Shown one piece after another: positions 46,519 to 56,800 of a stretch of 64,000 bases of DNA. Both the position numbers and the translations under genes were made by a program. The notes beneath the pieces are model-generated. The model was not told the DNA's origin. It worked only from the letters and a program-made list of their open reading frames with translations, and ran no database searches. Source of the DNA: Leucosporidium creatinivorum (Eukaryota > Basidiomycota > Microbotryomycetes > Leucosporidiales > Leucosporidiaceae); contig BCKL01000021.1 of NCBI GenBank assembly GCA_001600635.1, positions 396,041-460,040 of the forward strand, given 5' to 3'. The stretch's first letter is position 1; every line of letters starts with the position of its first letter.

Positions 46519-49429
46519 ATGCCTCTCGGAGTTCTACAAGTCTGCTGCCTTCACACTCTCTCCTCGTTCACTCGCTGACTTTGGTTCGCAGGTTCAAGGT
46601 CACGTCCCCGGCACGGCCTTCCTCGACGACAGCAAGCAGTCTCATGTCGATGAGACTCTAGCAGCAGCTGGACAGCAGCTCAAGAAGGGTACAGGCCGGC
46701 ACAAGGACACCGTCTTGGTGAGCCTCATCTCCTCGCCGCCGAGCCGAGCTTCGCGCTCACCCATCACCATCAACTTGACAGGTCCCTCAACCTTCAGATG
46801 ATCCCAATGATCCTTTAAACTGGCCTCGTTGGAAGAAAGAGCTGTTCTTTGCCAACCTGGTCGCAGGTGGAGCGTTGACGGGTGCCATCGGTTGGTCGGC
46901 GCCGACCTCCGCCAGAGCATCGGGTGGCTGACTCAGCCTCGCTACAGGCCATCTCATCAATGCAGGCTTCAAGGTCATCGCTGTGCAATGGGTGAGTCTC
47001 GCCGTATCTCAATAGTCCCCAGTCGAGCTGATCTCGGCGCTCGCAGGGTGTTTCCGTCGACGCCGTCTCGTCTACCAACGCTTGGTGAGCTTGACCTAAC
47101 GAGATCAGCGACAAGAAAGGCTAACCATAGCCTCTCTCCACTAGGCTCAACCTAGCCACAGCAATCTACACCATCGTACAAGGAGCCCTGGCCACCAAAA
47201 TCGGTCGCCGCCCCATTTTCGTCTCAGCGTCTCTCATGCAGGTAGTAGCTACCATCTGGTCCGCTCGCTCCAACGGATACAACTCTTTCCTTGGTAGTCG
47301 GGTCATCTCGGGGTTGGGCATGGCTCCCTACCAGGGTCTAGCGTGGGTTCTGCCGACTGCTCGGCGCTCGCTCAGCTCGCTGATTCCCCTCTTTTTGACT
47401 GCGCAGTGGTGCCGCCATCGGCGACGTCTTCTTTGCCCATGAGCGTGGTCTTCGTGTTGCCATCTGGTCGTTCGCCATCGGAGGAGCGATCAAGTGAGTT
47501 GACTTTCTTCAACCTCGACCGAAGCTGACCGTCTTCTCGCGCCCTACAGCATCACTCCCATGATCAACGGGACCCGTAAGTGTCTTAAACCTTCTCTAAT
47601 TTCTCCCATGGCGTGTCAAAAGGTGGATGGGCGCTCTAGAGCGGGCTCGGCGCTGACCAGGCCTTCGCCGTCTCTCTCGTTCAGTCCTCGACAAGCCCGA
47701 CGGATGGCGTACTTGGTGAGCTACAGACGTTCACGAATGAGATGATCTCGAGCTGACCTGTTTTACACAGCTTCTACATCATCTTTGGCATCTTCTGTGT
47801 GCATTTCATCACCGTCCTCGTCTCCTTCCCCGAGTCCGCCGTAAGTCTAGCGCTCTCAAGAGCTTCCGTCCTCAGTTCTGCGCTCATTGCGCTTCTCTAA
47901 TGTCACAGTATCACCGGGCCGCCATCTACGAGATCGACCAAGGCGCCTCGGCCACTCAACTCGCCGCCGCCCGTCTCGCCGAGAAGCTCGAGCGCGCCGA
48001 AGAGCCACTGGAGAAGGAGGAGAATGGCCACTTCGTTGAGCGCGCTTCGAGGGAGTCTCTGCCGCTTGGCGAGACGTCGAAGAGGAAGACCTGGGTCCAG
48101 GAGCTGTCCATCTGGACCTACACCGGCAAGGATTCGCTGGCTCAGTTGCTCGTGCGCCCGTTCCGGTGAGTTCAATTGGTCTTGCGCTGTATGAGCCACT
48201 CTGAAGTGACTCTCTTCTTACAGATCCCTGCTCAATCCAATCGTCTGGTATGCGATCTTTGCCTGTGAGTTACTTGCTTTACAGTCGGAGATGTCTCGGG
48301 GTGCTCGGCGAAGGGCCGACGTCGTTTGGGGACCCTGTGAACTGACCTCTCGCATACTGAGCAGACGGGTTCATCGTCACATTCCTGTATGTTCCCTTGC
48401 CCCGCTCCACAACCAGCAAAAGCTCATCTCCTACCACTCACAGGGTCGTCATCTCGGTCGTCAATGCCACCATCTTCTCCCTCAAGCCCTACAAGTTCAA
48501 CGCTCGTCTCGTCGGCTTCACCTCGGCGGGACCGCTTGTCGGTGAGTGTACACACTTGCTTCCTCACGGGCCGAGAGCGCAGCATCCTCACGCTTCGCCG
48601 GTCAGAGCTCACCCGCCTCCCTCGGCGCACTTTCGCTCATCTCTTTCTCGACCCACAGGCTCCATCTTGGGCACGATCGTCGCGGGACCGCTAGTGGACT
48701 ACCTTACTAAATGGTTCGCCCGTCGCAACGGAGGTATCTACGAGCCCGAGAGCCGTCTCATCGCCAACATTTTCGCGCTCGTCTTCATGGCGGGAGGGTT
48801 GGGCGCCTGGGCTGGCTCGACACCCTACGACCCTCACTGGTCGGTTCCCGTGATTCTTTATGGAGTCATCAACTTTGGACAATGCATCGCAGCCGCTGCC
48901 GTGGCGACCTACCTTCTCGACGCGACAAAGCACAACTCGGCTGAATCGTTTGCGGTGAGTTTTGAGTCCCGTAGCTTGATGACGGGGGTGAATCGGTCTC
49001 GGACACTGACAAAGTGTACTGTTGGACTCAGATGATCAATTTTGCCAAGGTGAGTAGTGCCCTACAGCTCTGTTTTCACGGAAAATGCTCGGCGTCGCTT
49101 TCATCTTTGATGAGCATTTGCGGGCGACCCCACTTCAGGACGGCTACGAAGGCTTATTCGTATCTCCTCATTCAGGACATCATGTTGTGGGCAATGAGTC
49201 GCCGTTTTAATCTGTGGATCGTACAGCACGGCGTCCAAACCATGTTCGGAATTGTCAGTGGGATCTGTGCCTTCTGTATCTTACTCTCGGTCCCGTTGAG
49301 TCTTATCAAGTCATTTTTGAAGAGCACAAGCACGCCGCTGACCCCTCGCGCCCTCGTAGAATGTACATCTTCGGCAAGAAGACCCGCTCTTGGATCGCCG
49401 AGCACCCCTTCCTTTTCAGGACGAACTAA
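46519..49429 (+). CDS. MFS transporter (DHA1-like, DPNDPLNWP signature)
   Basis: The seven-codon first exon (MPLGVLQ) splices to VQGHVPGTAFLDDSKQSHVD. The signature VPQPSDDPNDPLNWPRWKKE just before the first membrane helix is typical of a large fungal MFS group (DHA1/Hol1-related). Following pieces: LFFANLVAGGALTGAIGPLI, VSSTNAWLNLATAIYTIVQG, ATKIGRRPIFVSASLMQVVA (the conserved loop motif), SRVISGLGMAPYQ, GAAIGDVFFAHERGLRVAIW, FAIGGAINITPMINGTL, YIIFGIFCVHFITVLVSFPE, NPIVWYAIFAYGFIVTFLVV, VGFTSAGPLVGSILGTIVAG, VILYGVINFGQCIAAAAVAT and YLLDATKHNSAESFAMINFA. Ends RTKSWIAEH-like. About 560 residues with many short introns. Substrate unknown; uptake of the dioxygenase substrate is a guess from gene order. 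Confidence 0.88.
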
Positions 49430-49871
49430 AGAGGGCTCCAAAGGGGTGTCAGCAAGTTGACAAGGCACCTATGTGATGTATTGAGCCTTCGCAAGTGACC
49501 TGCAGTGTAATCAGTGCCGCATTGAGTGCTCGAGACGAGCTCGGCGAAGAAGGGCGACAAAGGGGGCCTGCTGTTGCGTGAGCAGCCGTGTATGCCATAA
49601 CACTTAATGACCAGAGTGCATTCTCGCTGCGCTGTCTAAAGCTCTGCAGAGCTCATGCTTTGACAGCGAGCTTGAACCGGCTCATTTCCACGCTTCGGCG
49701 TTTCCCTCCTCCGCTTCCTGCCACCTCTCTCGTCTCACCTCGTCTCAACTTACAACAACTCGACAAAGCCCCACGTCCTTCGTCGTCGCCCGCAGCACCT
49801 GCACTCGCGCCCTGCGCACCTACCGCTCGCTCAGCTTAGGAAGCGCCTCATCTCAACTCGCCTTCTTTCAG
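49430..49871. other. intergenic region and 5' leader of the hydrolase gene
   Basis: 442 bases: terminator of the transporter and promoter/leader of the next gene. A pyrimidine-rich stretch (about 49700-49750) and TTTCAG before 49872 look like leader sequence. No gene seen. Confidence 0.45.
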
Positions 49872-50280
49872 GTGAGTAGAGAGAAGCAGGACGGGAGACT
49901 ACTGAGCTATGCGGAGCTGCAGGGGAGCTGCCGAACGGCGGTACACGAGCTACAGCATCGGAAGGGGGGAGGAGCTGGCATCATGGTCGTTTGCGGCGCT
50001 GCTGAGCTGTGCAGCAGCTTTCTGAGAGCACTGGCTACAACCTGAGCGCTATCGCTGCAGCCTCCATTGCTTCGTCGTGACCTGTAGGCCTTGAGGGGGG
50101 AGACAGGGACGGCGACCCGGCTGAGCGCTGAGCTCCGGCTCCCGATGGGAGACGTCTGCAGGCCGTTCAGCTGCTTATAGAGCATCGACAGGTCCCCTTA
50201 ATATCGACCCTGCTGTACCGAAGCATCAGCGGTTCTCGATCCATTAACAGCCGCTGACCCCTCACTTCCCCCTGCCGCAG
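49872..50280 (+). other. probable long 5'-leader intron of the hydrolase gene
   Basis: A consensus GTGAGT donor at 49872 and a CCGCTGACC branch site with a pyrimidine tract and CAG acceptor ending at 50280, two bases before the ATG at 50283. At 409 bases it is far longer than the usual 55-90 bases here. Inferred from splice signals only. Confidence 0.6.
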
Positions 50281-50282
50281 AA

Positions 50283-51474
50283 ATGACCGAAGCACTCTCC
50301 CTTCACGTCGGAGGCATCCAAACGCAGATCTATGGACTACAGCACCTCACCGCCTCGACCGAAGGCCTCGCCGTTCTCTTTTTCTTACATGGTCGATTCG
50401 GCTCGGCGGCCGAGCGCAACATGGTCAAATGGTCCAACTCGTTTGTCTCACACGCGGCTGCTGAACGAGAGAAGGCTGGTGGAAAGGGAAAGCAGCTCGT
50501 AGTCGTCACGTTTGACCAGCGGAACCATGGCGAGCGAACGGTCGACTCGGAGAAGAACAAGGGCTGGCGCGAGGGCAAGACCGAGGCGGAGGGGCTTGAC
50601 AATGAGGCGCATGCGGTCGACATGCTGGCTATCCAGAGTGAGTTCGACTTCCTTTCGCTGTCCGTAAGCTCAATGCTGACCCCATCCGTCGTTTCATAGC
50701 GGGCACTGCTCGGGATGTGTCCTTCCTCATCGACTTCCTCGAGCCTTCACTTTGGCCGAACGGCGAGCAGACCGTCACTGATTGGTGGTGCACTGGCGTC
50801 TCCCTCGGCGGACACTCGACCTGGCTCGCTTTGGCTCATGGTGGGTTCGGCGATGTCGCTTCTGCTCCACCTCGCAACCTCACGCTTCCGAGCCGTCATT
50901 AGCGGTGCGGCTTGCTATCGAGCTACTGATGCTAACCTCCCTTCTTCAACGTCCTCTCCATCTCCATCACTACAGAGCCACGCATCAGCCTCGGCATCCC
51001 CATCATCGGCTCTCCCTCAGTGCTCGACCTTCTCTCCCACCGCGCTGCCAACCTGCCAGCTCCCCACGGCCCGCTTCCAGTAGCAGCACCCTACTTTCCT
51101 GCATCCCTACTCCGTCTCATCAAGCGGGACGACCCCATCAACGTCCCTCGGGGGATCTGGAAGGGAAGGAAGATTCTCGTTCTGAGCGGAGGAGCGGACG
51201 ACTTGGTCAGCTATGTGCATGGAGCAACGAATCGACTCGTTGACGTGCTCAAGGGCGACCAGGGTGTTGGCAAGGATGGCGTGGTCGACGTCTGGGTGCA
51301 GGAGGGAACGTGAGTCGCTCGTTTGGCTTCGGCGGAGCAGAACTTGGTCGCTAATCTCCTTTCCTTCATAGTGGACACAAGTTCTCGAACGAGATGGTCG
51401 ACCGAGCCAACAGCTTCCTGTGGGAGCACGGGCTTCGATCGGCCGACTCGGCGAAGGCGGGCGCGAGGATGTAG
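50283..51474 (+). CDS. alpha/beta hydrolase (esterase-like)
   Basis: An alpha/beta hydrolase fold: GLAVLFFLHGRFGSAAERNM (oxyanion region), LVVVTFDQRNHGERTVDSEK, RDVSFLIDFLEPSLWPNGEQ, then the nucleophile elbow TGVSLGGHSTWLALAH with G-x-S-x-G-G. After the lid, ISLGIPIIGSPSVLDLLSHR, IWKGRKILVLSGGADDLVSY (acid residue region) and QEGTGHKFSNEMVDRANSFL with the likely catalytic histidine. About 320 residues, four exons. Resembles uncharacterised fungal hydrolases of the dienelactone/esterase type; the natural substrate is unknown. Follows the MFS transporter in the same direction. Confidence 0.88.
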
Positions 51475-51837
51475 GAATGGCTGACAGCTAGGCTGTATCG
51501 AACATTCTTTGCGATGGAGTTGCTCCGTATAGTGCTCGAGCGTGGGATTCAAGCGGTGCCGATGCCTGACTCCACCATGAGGTGAACGGGTCGTCGGCCG
51601 AGTATGGCTTGCGAGCAGCTCGGCGCAAAGTTCTGACATTGAAGATGGCCTCTGTTCGCCCAGTGAGCACCGAATCAGCTCTCTCACAGCTTTCTGTCTA
51701 GCCTCGGTGCGCATGTGGTGTATCACACTTCTTGAGCCGACGACTTGGTCCCGCTCGACCCCCGGTCGCCTTTCTCCCTCCCACCATCACCTCGTCGCTC
51801 CACCTCGCCGACTCGTCGACTACGGGAGCAGCTAGCA
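51475..51837. other. intergenic region upstream of SANT gene E
   Basis: 363 bases, no gene seen. The end before 51838 is pyrimidine-rich (CTTTCTCCCTCC), as in the leaders of the other SANT genes. Confidence 0.5.
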
Positions 51838-53409
51838 ATGGAACCCAGCTACTTCTTGCAGCCCAACAACCAGCTCGAGGACTTTGCTCAGCATTGGAGC
51901 AGCAATCAGCAGCAGCAGCTTGAACCAGCTCAGCAGACGAGGAGGAACGAGCTCGAGGACGCGTCGGCGGATCAATGGGCCGATTTTGGCGGAGCAGACA
52001 GCTACCTTGGTGGACAGGGAAGAACCAGATCGAGCTTGGGTACAGAGAGTGAGTTTGCTCGTGCTCGCGGGCCCCGAGCGTGTGAGAAGCGCGAGCCTGA
52101 AGCGGACGGAGGGCTGAGGGCTGACGGCTGGCTTGCTACGCTGCAGACCCGTACGAGCTACCTCCGGGGCAGATCGACCCTTCTCCCATGGTCCCTCGCA
52201 TGGTCTTCAGCGGCCCTGCGCCCACGCTAGCTTCGCCGAGTCCCATTCCAGCTGAGTCGGCGCCTCAACGTCAGCAAGGCTCCCACGTTTCGCTTTCGAG
52301 AGCTCTGCTGACGCTCTTTCACACTATAAAGAAACCCCCCAACCCGTCAAAACTGGGGCTTGGGACGCCGAGGAAACGAGCCGCCTCCTGCACCATGCCA
52401 GCTTCACCGAGACGAACTGCTGGAACGACATTTACCCTCAACTGCAGACGAACCGCACTCTCGAGAGCGTGAAAGGACAGCACGCGAGATACAAGATCTG
52501 CTACTACCATCCTGAGGGTGAGCCGGTCGCCCTCTCTATCCGACTCGAGGCTGAGCCGTTCCCCGCCCACAGTCACTCGCTCGTTCGACTCCTCACCGGC
52601 GCCGAGGATCATCGGTGGGCTCCTCCTACGTTGACTCAACTCGTCTGGTCCCAACTGACACACTTCTCTGCCTTGCAGGCCCCGCTCCATCGCCCGATTG
52701 GAAGCCATGGCACCCGACCGAGCACGAAACGTTGGTCGCCATGCTCAAACCCACTGGAAATCAGAACTGGAGCGCGATCCAGAAGGCTTTGGGGACAGGC
52801 AGGAGCGTTATGGAGCTTCAGCGTCACGTCGGGATGCGCAAGGGATCCCGCTCGGACGCTGCCAGTGAGTGGGCCCCGAGTTGAGGGTTTCGAGCTCTGA
52901 ATGACCCTGTTCTCTCCTCAGAGACCTTGGCTACCACCGCTACGAGCGTTGGATGCGTCGAGTCCACCCCCAACCGACCTGCCTCCCTTCCAGCACCTCT
53001 CAACGCCAACGTCGCCGAAGGAGGCGGAGCGGCACCCTCTCCGAACTCGGTCTACCAGGGCTCTGCGACAGCCGCCGCTCCTCCTCCTCACCATAGCACC
53101 ACCCTCCCTTACTTCCCTACGCCCCAAGCGATCGCCGCGCCCATTTCCGTCCCCGCCGCCCTCTACAACCTCCTCTCAGCCATCGCCGACATCCTCGCGC
53201 CGACCGAATCTTCCGCCTCCGAGCAGGCGCATCTGCCCCAGCTGTTGCTCTGCGGACGCTGCAGTAATCCGATTGTGGTGCTGGGAGAGAAACGTGGAAG
53301 TGAGCAGGAGGAAGGCGAGGGTGAGTCGACGAAAAGGAGGAAGGTCGGCGATCTAGGGAAGGAGGGAGCAGCGGGCGAGGATGGGCAAGATTTCGGGGGC
53401 TGGGCTTGA
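51838..53409 (+). CDS. two-module SANT/Myb-like protein E
   Basis: Five exons (51838-52048, 52147-52269, 52332-52517, 52679-52864, 52922-53409) join in frame to 397 aa. A Gln-rich N-terminus (HWSSNQQQQLEPAQQ) is followed by two SANT/Myb-like repeats: GAWDAEETSRLLHHASF with CWNDIYPQLQTNR and HARYKICYYH, then PWHPTEHETLVAMLKPTG with NWSAIQKALGTGRSVMELQR, the second having canonical tryptophan spacing. Each repeat ends at a phase-1 intron, as in genes A, B and D. The C-terminal half is Pro/Ala-rich, contains ALYNLLSAIADILAP and a CGRCSNPIVVLGE cysteine pair, and ends with a basic STKRRKV likely nuclear signal. No type II module. Probably a nuclear DNA-binding protein; target unknown. Confidence 0.8.
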
Positions 53410-53497
53410 GTGGGATTGTGCTTGCTGCTGAGAAGGATAGATACTGCGTGCGTTGCTTGAAATAAAGATTGGACTCGAAGGGACCTGTCGGCGCAAC

Positions 53498-53857
53498 ACG
53501 AGCGAGCGCTATCGCCGAGCTGAGCTCGGCCCATCTGCTACTCCCTTTCGCTCTCTGCTACAGCTCGCGAGGGGCAGGGTGAAAAGCGAGCTTTCCTGAG
53601 CTATCTTATGCAGTGTACTATGCTTTACTGCTCCTCATCCTCTTCATTGACGGTGTCGAGCCCAACTTCCTCCTCGTCTCCTTGGCTTTCTCCCTCCCAA
53701 TCTTCATACTCCTCTTCTCCATCCTCTCCATCCTCCTCCTCGAAGTCCTCTTCATCATCATCGAAGCTCTCCTCCTGCTTGATCCCGAATCCGCCGAACG
53801 AGGTTGGCGTCGAGGAGGAAGTAGGAGGAGCGCCGAAGCTGAGTGTCTGGAAGCCTT
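53498..53857 (-). repeat. NUP159 3' end segment duplicated at 44191-44553
   Basis: The parent copy of the inverted duplication: 3' flank, stop codon and the acidic C-terminal coding part of NUP159. The pair forms inverted repeats that bracket the 44554-53497 block. Confidence 0.92.
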
Positions 53858-56800
53858 GCACCTGCTTCGGCGGTGGGATCGACGAGGTGGTGGTCGAGGT
53901 GGACCAGAACGAAGCTGGGTCGACAGCAGGCGCCGATGGGGATCCGCCACTCCTCAGCTGAACGGCCGACGAATGAGCTCGAGATGAGCCGCTGCCTCGA
54001 GCTCGCGGGGCCGGAAGTGCTCCGGGGGTGGTGGGCGGCGAAGAGGTGGTGGTGGATGGAGCGAAGGAGAAGGAGATGGGAGCTTTGAAAGTGAGGGGAG
54101 GTGGGGTGCCCTCAGCTGGAGGGGGAGCGGCGGTGGGGAGGGTCCAGCTCGGCGTCGAAGCTTGAGGGGTCGTCGAAGGGAAGGCGGGGGAGCTGAAAGA
54201 CAGCTGAGTCGGCTTGCTCGAGAAGGAAGTAGTAGGCTTGACGGGAGTTGGCGCGACGGCTGAAGGAGGAGGGGGAGGGCGACGAGGGCGAGGCAGGCGT
54301 CCGGCGGTGATGGCACCTTGAGCGAAGGCGAGGTTGAGGTCGACAATGTCGTTGGTCGTCCTGGCACTCGAGGTAGACTCCTCGGCGGCTTGGTTGAAGA
54401 GTGGCGCCTTCCTCACGCTCAGCAGGGAAGCCTTGAGACCGGCGAGGCGACGCTCAGCCTCAAGTGCCCGCTTGGCAATCTGGACAGCTTCCGGCTTGAC
54501 GACGACCGACTTGGTCTTCGTGCTGGGCGAAGCTCGGAAGACGCTAGAGCTGAGCGAGTCCTCGGCGGTGGCGATGGAGGGCGAGCGGTGACGAGTCGAG
54601 AGAGCCACCGAAGAGGGCTGCAGGCGAAGAAGGTCGAGGCGGCCGGCGAGCGAGTCGAGCTCGAGTGCTTTCTCGTGAGCGGCAGCCGTGACGTTACGGA
54701 TTGAGCGATTGATGGTGTCGAGCGAGGGAGCTCTGTGAAAAGAAGCGGTCAGCAAGGAGCAGAACAAGGAGGAACAATGCCGAGCGAACTTGAACGACGA
54801 GCGACCGTTTCGCTCCTCCATCATCTTGTCCTTAAGAGAGACAACGTGATCCTCGACTTGCTCGACTCGGGTACGAACCGCCTTCGCAGAGAGGGAGGGG
54901 ACAGAGTTAGCTCTCGGCGGTGGTAACCAGGCGACGACGTGACTCACCTCCATGGCTAGACGGATCTTCTTCTGGTTCTCAACCTGCTCGGGACCGAGTT
55001 GCCTCACGCGCACCATCTTGGCGAAGACGGGGTCCGACCTCGCGCGAATAAAGCGGGCGGCTTCCTCGCGCTTCGTCTCGGCTTCGAAACGAAATGCTGG
55101 TCAGCGTAAGAAACTTGGAAGCAGTAAAACGAGAGCTCACCCTTCAGAATCAAGCTCTGCAGCTCTGCCGCTTGCCTCTTCTGCTGCTGAGCCTTCTCGA
55201 CCAACTCGCGCACGCTCGGCTCGATCTTCTTGGTCGCCTCCCTCAACTTACCCAAGTCGCCGAGGGACCAGTACTTGTCGTCGTAGTTGATGGGCTGGTC
55301 GTTCTCGGTGGGCTGGTACGCCTGTCCAATGTCCTTGACGAACGACTTGATGATGGTCGAGTTCTCGCGGAGCTGTTCAAGGAGAGGGCAGAGTCAGCGC
55401 TCGATCTCGACGTCGAAAGTAAGAGCAGAAGGCGACTCACAATCTCGAAGTCCTTCTCGACCCTCAGGTAGGCCTTCAAGAACTCTCCTGCCATGCCCGT
55501 CTCCTGCACTTGAGGCTTCTCGGCCTTGACGAGCGCTGAGCCGAGCTTGGGGGTCGAAGCTGAAGCGAGCGAGGGGCCGGATCTCTGCGGTGTGGCAGGA
55601 GCCGCGGTGGGTGCGGGCTTCGGTGTGGCGGTAGGGGCGAGAGTTTGAGCTTGGGCGAAGGGTGAGGGTGAGGAAGAGGTAGTCGGAGTGGCGAAGGGAG
55701 AAAGGGAAGGCGTAGGGAAGGCCATGGCGGGAGCGGGCGACGGAGCGGATGCTGCAGGCCTGGAGACGCCCTGGAACCCACCGAACATGGACGAAATGGA
55801 CGAAGGAGCAGGGCTCTGCGGCGCCGAAGGAGGGAGGGGAGTCTTGGTAGCTGCCGCCATCGGGGGAGCGAGAGCGAATGGCGAAGGCGTGGTTGAGGGC
55901 GCGGACGATGCGAAGCTGAGCGGCGACTTGATAGGAGGGACGGTGGTAGCTGAGGGGGCGAGGAAGCTGCTCGAAGGCCCCGCCGAAAGGGGCGAGGACG
56001 ATTTAGGCGCGTTGCTCTTGAGGTTGAAGAACGAGGCTGGCGCGGGTGCTGAGGTGGGAGTGGTAGTGGAGGGGGTCGAGCTGGCAAATCCTCCAAAGCC
56101 GAACGATGTGGCTGGCTTAGCGGCAGGTTCCTCCTTCTTGCCCTCGGCGGTCGGCTCCTTTTTCTCGCTCGTAACCGCTGGCGTTCTAAAGCCTCCGAAG
56201 AGCGACTTGGGCGCCTCGTCTTTCTTCTCCTTGTCCTCTGCCTTGACCGCCACGGTGGGAGTACCACCGAACCCACTGAAAGCGGGCTTCGATACCTCCA
56301 CAGCAGGAGCCGTCGACGCCGAAGCGAAGCTGAACGCTGGGGCCGAGACGGCGGGAGTGGTGGCCGGCGACGAGCTGGCGAATGCAGAGAAGCCGCCAAA
56401 TGGCGACGAGGCGGGCTTGTCGATCGTCGAAGCTGGGGTGGTGGAGGTGCTCGGCGAAGGAGTCGGTGCGAACGAGAAGGGCGACTTGGCGGCTGGGGGA
56501 GCCGAGGTGGCGAAGGAGAAGGCGGGTGCAGTAGTGGAAGCTGGAACTGGTGCGGGAGATGGCGAAGGGGAAGGGGAAGGAGAGGGAGGAGCTGGAGAGA
56601 GGCGGGAGAGGAGGGAAGGCGCCGCCGCTGGCGTAGGAGTCGATTCCCCGTCGTCCTTGCTCTCGTCTTGCTCTTGGTCGTCCTGATCGTCTTCCGACTC
56701 GCCCTCGTAGTGCACCTCCTCCTCAGGGTCCTCCCCATCATACTGACCCTCGCCCTCCTCCTCATCATACTCCTCTCCATACTCTTCTCCATCCTCATCA

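Noticed and set aside
44191-53857. The 360 bp inverted repeats as ends of a mobile element
   Set aside because: The repeat is ordinary host coding sequence plus 3' flank of NUP159, and the block holds unrelated host genes with no transposase.
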